DNA of 64,000 nucleotides from JAIBAC01 sp046331095 (GTDB lineage: Bacteria > Actinomycetota > Acidimicrobiia > UBA2766), in assembly GCA_046331095.1 (NCBI GenBank), contig JAXLRM010000003.1, positions 124,001-188,000 of the forward strand. The letters are read 5' to 3'. A program made the translations under genes and the position numbers. Shown in pieces: positions 57,371 through 64,000 of this stretch (position 1 is the stretch's first letter; the number at the start of each line of letters is the position of its first letter). The notes under the pieces are model-generated. The model saw only the letters and a list, made by a program, of their open reading frames with translations, made no database searches and had not been told where the DNA came from.

Positions 57371-59419
57371 CTACCCCGCCTCGCGGCCTACGACGAGGGC
57401 GTCGACGGCCCAGGCGCCGTCGGGCCTCGCGACGAGAGGGTTGACGTCGAGCTCCGCTACTCGCGGGTCGCAGGCGATGCGACCGACGGCGCAGATCGCC
57501 GCGATCACGGCATCACGGTCGACCGGTGCGCCGCCCCTGGCACCGTCCAACAAGGCATTGCCGCGCAAGCTGCGCAACATCGCGTCCGCGTCCTCGGCGT
57601 CGACGGGAGCGAGCGAGAGCGCCACGTCGTCGAGCACCTCGGCGAAGATGCCGCCGGTGCCGACCGCGAGGACCGGCCCGAACACCCGATCGCGTGAGAT
57701 GCCGACGAGGAGCTCCACTCCCCCGGTGACCATCTCCTGGACTGCGATCCCCTCGACGTCCGCGCCGGGCGCCCTCTCGCGTGCGCGGCCGAGGATGCGC
57801 GCCGCAGCCTCCTCCACGGACGCGGCGTCGGCGAGGCCGATCTCGACGAGGCCGAGGTCGCTCTTGTGCGCGATCGCTGAGGAGGCGACCTTGGCCACCA
57901 CCGGGTACCCGATCGCGTCGGCGGCTGCGACCGCCGCGGCCGGGTCGGCGCAGATCTCCTGGCGCACCAGCGCCACCCCTGCTGCCGAGAGCACGGCACG
58001 CGCGGCGGTGTCGTCGAGCACTCCGGCGCCGATCTCGGCATCCACCGGAGAAGCGCCGTCCCAAGCCGGCCGTGGCCTGTAGTCGCGTGCGAAGCGGTAC
58101 CAGTCCGAGAACGCCTTCAGCGCCCGGGTGCCGTTGCGGAAGCTGCGTACGATCGGGACCCGTGCCGCGCAGAGGACGTCGAAGCCGGCGTCTGTGAGCG
58201 GCGAGCCCCACAGCACGACCACCGGCTTGGGCGACGTGGCGGCGACTGCGGCGATGTCGGTGCAGTACTCGAGCGAGATGGACGCGAGGATTCCCGTGAT
58301 CGGGACCACGACCATGTCGGTCTCTGGATCGTCGACGAGCGCCTGCAGGATCGTGACGTTCGCGTCGCCGGAGCGGATCGCGTTGGCGCCGTTGTCGACG
58401 GGGTTGGAGACCTTCAGGTAGTCGGGGATGTACCTGCGGCAGACCTCCTGGGTCTCGGGCGCGAGGTCGGGCATCGGGATCCCCGCCGCCCCGAACAGGT
58501 CGGCGAGGTGGGCGCCGCTGCCGCCGCTGATCGCGTAGATCGCCACACGATCGCCACGTGGCGCCGGTGCGAGCGTGAACAGCCCGGCGATCTCCATGAC
58601 CTCGTCGAGGTCGTCGACACGGATGACCCCGTAGCGGTCGAACACGGCGTCGACCACGCGGTCCGCGCCCGTCAGGTGGCCGGTGTGGGCCAACGCCATC
58701 GCCTCGCCCGCCTCGGAACGGCCCACCTTGACGCACACGATCGGCACCTCGGCGGCCGCGTGCTCGAGCGCACGCAGCAGCTTGGGGCCGTCGCGGAAGC
58801 CCTCGACGTACATCGCGATCGCGCCGCAGTCCTCGAGACCGGCGAAGTAGTCGACGAAGTCGGCCACTTCGAGGTCGACCTCGTTGCCGGTGGGCGCCCA
58901 GTGCAGGAAGCCGATACCGAGGTGCTCGCCCTGGACTATCGGGCGGCCCTGGTGGCCCGACTGGGTGATCAGGCACACCTTCTTGCCGTCGCGCTCGACG
59001 AAGGCCTCGAACGCGTTCACGTTCGTGTTCGGCCCCACGAGGCGCACGCCGGCCGAGGCTGCGATCTCGCCTAGGCGGCGTTCACGTTCGGCACCCTCGG
59101 GGCCGACCTCGCCGAAACCCGCGGTGAAGACGATCGCGAAGCTCGCGCCCTTGCCGGCGACGTCCTCCATGGCCGCGACGGCGTCGCCGACCATGATCAC
59201 GGCCAGGTCGATGTCGTCGTCGATGTCGTGCACCGACGGGTAGCAGGCCAGCCCGGCGACGGAGTCGACACGCGGGTTGACCGGGTAGATCCTCGTGCCC
59301 TCGGGTTCGAGGCGCGCCCGCAGCTTCTGCAGGAGCATGTGGTTGGGCCGCCCGGGCGTGTCGCTCGCTCCCACGATCGCAACGGTGCGCGGATGGTAGA
59401 AGCGGTCCAGGTCGTGCAC
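57371..59419 (-). CDS. NDP-forming acyl-CoA synthetase
   Basis: A 682-residue acetate-CoA ligase (ADP-forming)/succinyl-CoA synthetase-like fusion. The N-terminal CoA-binding domain has AIVGASDTPGRPNH; the middle ligase domain has the phosphohistidine region AHTGHLTGADRVVDAV, and the C-terminal ATP-grasp domain has GYPVVAKVASSAIAHKSDLG and the ending ELDVNPLVARPDG. It makes acyl-CoA from a carboxylic acid and ATP with ADP as product. GTG at 59417-59419 begins the normal VHDLDRFYHPRTV N-terminus. Operator site D lies 20-40 bp upstream of the start. Confidence 0.88.
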   Translation of the reverse strand: MHDLDRFYHPRTVAIVGASDTPGRPNHMLLQKLRARLEPEGTRIYPVNPRVDSVAGLACYPSVHDIDDDIDLAVIMVGDAVAAMEDVAGKGASFAIVFTAGFGEVGPEGAERERRLGEIAASAGVRLVGPNTNVNAFEAFVERDGKKVCLITQSGHQGRPIVQGEHLGIGFLHWAPTGNEVDLEVADFVDYFAGLEDCGAIAMYVEGFRDGPKLLRALEHAAAEVPIVCVKVGRSEAGEAMALAHTGHLTGADRVVDAVFDRYGVIRVDDLDEVMEIAGLFTLAPAPRGDRVAIYAISGGSGAHLADLFGAAGIPMPDLAPETQEVCRRYIPDYLKVSNPVDNGANAIRSGDANVTILQALVDDPETDMVVVPITGILASISLEYCTDIAAVAATSPKPVVVLWGSPLTDAGFDVLCAARVPIVRSFRNGTRALKAFSDWYRFARDYRPRPAWDGASPVDAEIGAGVLDDTAARAVLSAAGVALVRQEICADPAAAVAAADAIGYPVVAKVASSAIAHKSDLGLVEIGLADAASVEEAAARILGRARERAPGADVEGIAVQEMVTGGVELLVGISRDRVFGPVLAVGTGGIFAEVLDDVALSLAPVDAEDADAMLRSLRGNALLDGARGGAPVDRDAVIAAICAVGRIACDPRVAELDVNPLVARPDGAWAVDALVVGREAG

Positions 59420-59437
59420 CTGCCCCCCGGGCGGTAG

Positions 59438-59460
59438 GTCGTGCAAGGACTTTATACGAC
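59438..59460. promoter_or_regulatory. Shared operator, site D (divergent acyl-CoA ligase promoters)
   Basis: GTCGTGCAA-GGACT-TTATACGAC, 23 bp, with A for G at the third base of the right arm. On the leftward strand the sequence reads TATAAA (59451-59456), a good -10 box. The rightward ligase begins at 59506, 45 bp later. Confidence 0.8.
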
Positions 59461-59505
59461 CCCGTGCGAGTAGGGTCCCGCGGAGCCTGACACCACGGGG
59501 GACCC

Positions 59506-61101
59506 TTGGCACCGGAGCGCACACGCCGCTGGTACGACGCCGGGTTCCACGGCACCGACACCCTGCGCGACCGTCTCGCAGACGGTGCGGCACGCTTCTC
59601 CGAAGTCCCCTTCCGCGTGTGGTCGCCCCAGCGCCCCGCGGCGACGACCCTCGGCGAACTCCACGCCCGTGGCCTGTCCCTCGGCGGCGCCCTCGTCACC
59701 GCCGGCATCGCCAAGGGCGACGTGGTCGCGATGCAGATGCCGAACTGGCTCGAAGCCGCGGCCCTCTACCACGCGTGTACCGAGATCGGCGCCGTGGTGC
59801 TGCCGATCATCCACGTCTACGGCCCGGCCGAGGTCGCCTACATCCTCGACGAGTCCGGCGCCGCGATGCTGGTCACGCCGGACAGGTGGCTCGGCGTGGA
59901 CTACACCGATCGTGAGGTCGGCTCACGTGCGGACCTCCTGCGGGTCTTCGTGGGCGACAACTGCCCCGACGCTCCCGGCGTCGTCGCCTTCGAGGAGCTC
60001 GAGGCCCGCGGTCGCACCGACTACGCCCGCAGCGAGATCCATCCAGACGAGGTGCACCTGCTCTGCTACACCTCGGGCACCACCGCGAAGCCCAAGGGCG
60101 TGCGCCACAGCCACAACACCCTGCTCGCCGAGTCGCGCCAGCTCGGCGAGGCGACCGGCGCCCGCGACGGCGACGTCTTCTTGTGCCCCAATCCCGTGGG
60201 CCACATGGCCGGAGTCATCGCCGGCCTGCAGAACCCCTACCTGTTCGGCGAGCACTGCATCCTCATGGACGGCTGGGACCCGCAGGCCGCCGGGGAGCTG
60301 ATCCGCGACCAGCGTGTGACCCGCAGCGGCGGCGCTCCCTTCTTCCTCGCGACCTTGCTGGACCACGTCGAGGCCCACCCCGAGTTGGACGTGTCCTCGC
60401 TCGGCCTCTTCGGCTGCGGCGGCGCCGGCGTCTTGCCGTCGCTGATCGAGCGGGCGGACACCGTGGGCTGGTGGTCCTTTCGCAGCTTCGGCTCCACCGA
60501 GCACCCCTCGATCACGTCGGGGTACGTGGGCGACGCCCTCGAGAAGCGGGCGCACACGGACGGACGACCGATGCCCGGCGTCGAGGTGCGCATCGTCGAC
60601 GATGCCGGAGCGATGCTGCCCGCCGGAGAGGTGGGCGAGATCCAGTCGCGGGGACCCGACCTGTTCCTCGGCTACACGGACCCGTCCCTCGACGCCGACG
60701 CGTTCAGCGCCGACGGCTGGTACCGCACCGGAGACCTCGGACGTCTCGACGCCGACGGGTTCCTCACGGTGACGGACCGCATCAAGGACATCGTCATCCG
60801 CGGCGGCGAGAACGTCTCTGCGGCCGAGGTAGAAGACGTCCTCGTGCGCCACGCCAAGGTTCGCGAGGCCGCGGTGACCGCGGTGCCCGACCGCCGCTAC
60901 GGCGAACGGGTCTGCGCCTTCCTGGTCCCCGTGGCCTCGGACGACCCGCCGACCCTCGACGAGCTCGTCGCGCACTTCCGGGCTGCGGGAGTCGCGAAGC
61001 ACAAGACCCCCGAACGTCTCGAGATCGTGGCCGAGTTGCCACGCACCCTCGCCGGCAAGGTCCAGAAGCACGTCCTGCGCGACTCGCTGATCCGCTCCTG
61101 A
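59506..61101 (+). CDS. AMP-forming acyl-CoA ligase
   Basis: A 531-residue ANL enzyme. The phosphate loop is CYTSGTTAKPKGV (about 189-201), the motif GWYRTGDLGR precedes RIKDIVIRGGENVSAAE, and the catalytic lysine is in LPRTLAGKVQKHVL at the C-terminus. The acid it activates is unknown. TTG at 59506 is the start because GGGGG is a few bases upstream and no ATG lies before the conserved N-terminus. It is divergent from the NDP-forming ligase across operator D. Confidence 0.9.
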   Translation: MAPERTRRWYDAGFHGTDTLRDRLADGAARFSEVPFRVWSPQRPAATTLGELHARGLSLGGALVTAGIAKGDVVAMQMPNWLEAAALYHACTEIGAVVLPIIHVYGPAEVAYILDESGAAMLVTPDRWLGVDYTDREVGSRADLLRVFVGDNCPDAPGVVAFEELEARGRTDYARSEIHPDEVHLLCYTSGTTAKPKGVRHSHNTLLAESRQLGEATGARDGDVFLCPNPVGHMAGVIAGLQNPYLFGEHCILMDGWDPQAAGELIRDQRVTRSGGAPFFLATLLDHVEAHPELDVSSLGLFGCGGAGVLPSLIERADTVGWWSFRSFGSTEHPSITSGYVGDALEKRAHTDGRPMPGVEVRIVDDAGAMLPAGEVGEIQSRGPDLFLGYTDPSLDADAFSADGWYRTGDLGRLDADGFLTVTDRIKDIVIRGGENVSAAEVEDVLVRHAKVREAAVTAVPDRRYGERVCAFLVPVASDDPPTLDELVAHFRAAGVAKHKTPERLEIVAELPRTLAGKVQKHVLRDSLIRS

Positions 61102-61110
61102 CGTCGAGGC

Positions 61111-62313
61111 TCAGAACACGACGTCGAGGCGACGCGGGGAGCGGAAGACCGAACCGGTGATCCGTGGCGGCGGGCGCTCGGGGTCGCTCGCGATGGCCGG
61201 CAGGAGGTCGAGCACGGTCTCGAGGGCGACCTCCATCTCGGCGCGGGCTAGCTGTTGGCCCAGGCACATGTGCGGGCCCGCCCCGAACGACATGTGCTGG
61301 GTGAGCCCGCGGTCGATGTCGAAGTCGTCCGCGTGGGGACAGAGGGCCTCGTCGCGGTTCGCCGACCCGAGGCACATCGACACGATGCTGCCGCGGCGGA
61401 TCGCGACGTCGCCGATCTCGACGTCCTCGGCCGGGGTCCGCTGGATGAAGTTCACCGGCGGTTCCCAGCGCAGTGCTTCCTCGATCGCCGCCTTGACGCG
61501 CGACCTGTCCTCGCGCACGGCGTCGAGGTGGTCGGGGTGGGTTAGAAGGCCCACCATCAGGTTGCCGAAGGCGCGTGCCGTGGTCTCGGCTCCTGCGGTG
61601 ATCAGGAGCCGGAGGAACGAGTGGATCTCCTCGTCGTCGAGGCTGCGCCCGTCGACCTCGGCCTGCGCCAGGTGCGTCACCAGGTCCTCGGCCGGCACGG
61701 CGCGCCGCTCGGCGAGGATGGCGGCGAAGTACTCGGCGAGCTCGGCGGATGCCTTGCGCGCCGAGTCGTAGTCCGCGGCGAAGGAGATCAGGTGCATCGC
61801 CCAGCGCAGGAAGCGCGGGTAGTCGTCCTGGGGGAGGCCGAGGATCCCGGCGATCACCTGCACGGGGTACGGCACGCAGAACTGCCGCATCAGCTCGGCA
61901 CGCCCGTCGCCCGCGAACGCCTCCACGAGCTCGCGGGCCTTGGGAGCGATGAGCTCGTCCCGCCAACGCGTGAGACCGCGTTTGCGGAAGGCCCAGTTGA
62001 CCAGGGCCCGCCGCTCGGTGTGTTCGGGTGGGTCCATCTCGATGATCGTGCGCCCGAACATCGGTCCGGTCACCGCCGCGTAGGTGCTGTTGGAGTAGCG
62101 CTGCGGGTCGCGCAGGATCGAGTCGACGTCGTGGTAGCGGTAGCACGTGAAGATGTCGGCGTCTCCACCACCCACTTGGACGGGTGTCGCCTGCAGCCGG
62201 GCGACGGGCTCGGTACGGCGGCGGTGTTCGAACTCGGGGTAGGGGTCCTCGACGTCACCGCCGGAGACGAGCGTGAAGGCCTCGGTCGACCCGAATGCGT
62301 CGGTGTCGTCCAT
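61111..62313 (-). CDS. Cytochrome P450
   Basis: A 400-residue soluble bacterial P450. The I-helix is LITAGAETTARAFG, the ExxR pair is in IEEALRWEPP, and the haem-binding loop is FGAGPHMCLGQQLARAE, whose Cys is the axial thiolate. It has the acid-alcohol pair (Glu-Thr in AETT) for oxygen activation. Substrate could be a steroid, terpene or aromatic acid. Its ATG at 62311-62313 is 52 bp from the divergent dehydrogenase start. A shared inverted repeat lies between. Confidence 0.92.
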   Translation of the reverse strand: MDDTDAFGSTEAFTLVSGGDVEDPYPEFEHRRRTEPVARLQATPVQVGGGDADIFTCYRYHDVDSILRDPQRYSNSTYAAVTGPMFGRTIIEMDPPEHTERRALVNWAFRKRGLTRWRDELIAPKARELVEAFAGDGRAELMRQFCVPYPVQVIAGILGLPQDDYPRFLRWAMHLISFAADYDSARKASAELAEYFAAILAERRAVPAEDLVTHLAQAEVDGRSLDDEEIHSFLRLLITAGAETTARAFGNLMVGLLTHPDHLDAVREDRSRVKAAIEEALRWEPPVNFIQRTPAEDVEIGDVAIRRGSIVSMCLGSANRDEALCPHADDFDIDRGLTQHMSFGAGPHMCLGQQLARAEMEVALETVLDLLPAIASDPERPPPRITGSVFRSPRRLDVVF

Positions 62314-62328
62314 TCCACCTCACTTCTA

Positions 62329-62342
62329 TGACACGTGTGTCA
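62329..62342. promoter_or_regulatory. Operator-like inverted repeat between P450 and alcohol dehydrogenase genes
   Basis: TGACAC-GT-GTGTCA, a perfect 14-bp palindrome centred in the 52-bp gap, 16 bp from the P450 start and 24 bp from the dehydrogenase start. TATCGT (62352-62357) in the rightward direction ends eight bases before that ATG, so its transcript could be leaderless. Confidence 0.7.
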
Positions 62343-62365
62343 GAGAACCGATATCGTACTCACGC

Positions 62366-63562
62366 ATGAGAGCGCTCGTCTTCCGCAACCACCTGGGCCG
62401 TCAGGCGGCTGCGAAGATCGGCGGCTACCTGACGCCGAGGGCGTTCGTGGCCGGCTTCGCCCCGATCCGTCTCGAGGACGTCGCCGACCCGGTGCCGCCC
62501 GCCGACGGCTGGGTCGTGTGCGACACGCTCGTGACGGGCATCTGCGGATCTGACTCCAAGCAGGTGTTCCTCCACGGCAGCCGTTCGAACCCGCTCACAG
62601 CCCTCATCAGCTTCCCCCACGTCATCGGCCACGAGGCGGTCGCCCGCAGGGCCGACACGGGCGCACGGGTCGTGGTGAACCCGTGGCTCTGCTGCGTGCC
62701 ACGCGGCATCGACCCGCCCTGTGACATGTGCGCAGCGGGCGAATTCCCGCACTGCCGCAACTTCACCGAGGGTGCCCTCTCGCCGAGCCTGCACCTGGGC
62801 AACTGCAGCGACGCGGGTGGCACCCACGCGGAACGCTTCGCCGCACACGAGTCGTGCCTCTACGAGGTCGACGACCGCGTCGACGACGAGACCGCGGTCC
62901 TCGCCGACCCCGTGAGCGTCTCGCTACGCCAGGTCCTGCGCAACCCCCCCGACCCCACCGGCCCCGCGGTGGTCTACGGGTGCGGGACGCTCGGCCTGTG
63001 CGCGATCGCCCTCCTGCGTCACCTGCACCCGGACCAGACGGTCTGGGCGATCAGCCACCCCGGCAGACCGGCCGAGCTCGCTGCACGCCTCGGAGCGCAC
63101 GAAGTCGTCGTCGCACCCGGTCCCGACGAGGTCGTGGCGGCCATCGCGGACCTCTCGGGTGTGACCCCCTACGAGCCTTGGAGCAGGCGTCCCTGGATCC
63201 GCGACGGGCCCGGAACCTGCTACGACACCGTGGGCAGCCCGGAGACCGTCGAGACCTCGATGCGCTTCCTGGGAGCGGAGGCGACGCTGTCGATCTCGGG
63301 CGTCGAGTCCCCACGCCGTTTCGAGTGGACTCCGCTGTACCACAAGGAGCTGCGCGTCACCGGCTCCAACGCGTTCGGGATCGAGGAGCTCGGCGGGGTG
63401 CGCGCCCACGCTTTCGAGCACTACTTCGGACTCGTCGACGCGGGGCTCGACCTGACGCCGATCATCACCCATAGGTTCCCGCTCGAGCAGTGGGGTCGCG
63501 CCTACGCAACGATCGCACGGCGGCGCCGGACCGGCGCCGTCAAGGTGCTGCTGGAGCCGTGA
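62366..63562 (+). CDS. Zinc-binding alcohol dehydrogenase (MDR family)
   Basis: A 398-residue medium-chain dehydrogenase. Zinc ligands are seen in GICGSDSKQ (catalytic Cys), GHEAVAR (His-Glu), and structural zinc candidates in PPCDMCAAGEFPHC, where four cysteine positions are partly replaced. The cofactor fold has VVYGCGTLGLCAIALL. It probably oxidises an alcohol generated by the P450. ATG at 62366 is the start. Its stop overlaps the SDR start by GTGA. Confidence 0.87.
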   Translation: MRALVFRNHLGRQAAAKIGGYLTPRAFVAGFAPIRLEDVADPVPPADGWVVCDTLVTGICGSDSKQVFLHGSRSNPLTALISFPHVIGHEAVARRADTGARVVVNPWLCCVPRGIDPPCDMCAAGEFPHCRNFTEGALSPSLHLGNCSDAGGTHAERFAAHESCLYEVDDRVDDETAVLADPVSVSLRQVLRNPPDPTGPAVVYGCGTLGLCAIALLRHLHPDQTVWAISHPGRPAELAARLGAHEVVVAPGPDEVVAAIADLSGVTPYEPWSRRPWIRDGPGTCYDTVGSPETVETSMRFLGAEATLSISGVESPRRFEWTPLYHKELRVTGSNAFGIEELGGVRAHAFEHYFGLVDAGLDLTPIITHRFPLEQWGRAYATIARRRRTGAVKVLLEP

Positions 63563-64000
63563 GCCTCAGGCGCCTCGCCCCCGGGATGGGCTCCGTGGAA
63601 GGCTCCCGCGTGTTCGTGACCGGGGCGTCGAGCGGCATCGGCGCCGCCCTCGCGCTCGAGCTCGCCCGGCGCGGCGCCCACGTCGCTTTGCTGGCGCGCA
63701 CGCGCTACCGCCTCGACGAAGTCGCAGCAAGCTGCCGCGCGCGCGGCGTCGAGGCCCACGTCGTGGTCGCCGACCTCGGCGATGCTGCCGAGGCGCGTGC
63801 CGGCGCCGAGTCGGCCTGGGACGCGCTCGGCCACCTCGACGTCGTCGTCAACAACGCCGGCATGCCCCTGCGCAGACACGTCGTCCGCCTCGGCGACGAC
63901 GACGTCCAAGACACGATGGCGCTCAACTTCTTCGGCGCGGTGACCGTGACGCTCACACTGCTGCCGCGCATGGTCGAGCGCGGCTCGGGGCGCATCGTCA
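63559..64000 (+). CDS. Short-chain dehydrogenase/reductase, N-terminal part, cut by window edge
   Basis: The first 147 residues of an SDR. The cofactor motif is VFVTGASSGIGAALAL and NNAG is in VVVNNAGMPLRR, followed by ALNFFGAVTVTLTLLPRM. The Arg in ARTRYRL after strand 2 suggests NADP. The catalytic Tyr-x3-Lys is beyond the edge. GTG at 63559-63561 overlaps the dehydrogenase stop by 4 bp; an ATG nine codons later is possible. The P450, dehydrogenase and SDR probably act in series on one substrate. Confidence 0.85.
   Translation, partial: MSLRRLAPGMGSVEGSRVFVTGASSGIGAALALELARRGAHVALLARTRYRLDEVAASCRARGVEAHVVVADLGDAAEARAGAESAWDALGHLDVVVNNAGMPLRRHVVRLGDDDVQDTMALNFFGAVTVTLTLLPRMVERGSGRIV

Noticed and set aside
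59411..59420. Additional operator half-site at the start of the NDP-forming ligase
   Set aside because: GTCGTGCAC is the reverse complement of the first codons (Val-His-Asp) and has no second arm.

Overview
The window is a GC-rich chromosomal segment from an actinobacterium. The F420-type luciferase-like oxidoreductase, large FadE5-like acyl-CoA dehydrogenase, class II DAHP synthase, RDD proteins, many acyl-CoA enzymes, frequent GTG/TTG starts and 4-bp GTGA/ATGA gene overlaps all fit. Acidimicrobiia or a related uncultured lineage is the best guess, but it is an inference. I see no rRNA, tRNA, phage, transposase or CRISPR. Sixty protein genes are supported, two of them cut by the window edges.

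Layout. (1) 1-10590: an aquaporin fragment, then a polyamine locus. Four leftward catabolic genes (aldehyde dehydrogenase, FAD amine oxidase, class III aminotransferase, aminobutyraldehyde-type dehydrogenase) lie back to back with a rightward PotA-D-B-C importer. (2) 10577-33178: mostly housekeeping and small conserved operons: NfeD/SPFH, TypA, an exported dimethylformamidase-like protein, DAHP synthase, an F420 oxidoreductase pair, glucose-6-phosphate isomerase, a GH4 glycosidase, ZapE, a CsoR-like regulator beside a GerW-like protein, a FadE5-like dehydrogenase divergent from a repeat protein/RDD pair, and an SDR. (3) 33450-48252 and 57371-61101: a scattered acyl-CoA and cyclic-amide catabolic set: PaaK-like ligase, amidohydrolase, two acyl-CoA dehydrogenases, HyuA/HyuB, two AMP-forming ligases, a thiolase-like/DUF35 pair, a nitrilase-family hydrolase and an NDP-forming acyl-CoA synthetase. 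(4) 49668-57042: a leftward redox and sulfur module: SQR-like flavoprotein, TusE, DsrE, DsrM/NarI-like membrane protein, molybdopterin oxidoreductase, 4Fe-4S protein, Rieske protein, a small membrane protein and an HPP-family protein. (5) 61111-end: cytochrome P450 divergent from a zinc alcohol dehydrogenase and an SDR.

The strongest undescribed signal is a conserved near-palindrome, GTCGTGCAA-N4/5-TTGTACGAC. It occurs at four promoters (36123, 43905, 48274, 59438) and each time overlaps a TACAAT or TATAAA -10 box. It ties the amidohydrolase, HyuAB-dehydrogenase operon, thiolase/DUF35 operon, nitrilase-family hydrolase and three acyl-CoA ligases into one predicted regulon whose regulator is not obvious. 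The second is the sulfur module, in which a single-cysteine TusE-type carrier and DsrE sit beside a molybdoenzyme with a DsrM-like anchor. The third is a family of 63-64-bp structured repeats (19235-19500 and 33185-33446, with a decayed unit near 27830) whose hairpin stem is kept although its sequence differs between arrays.
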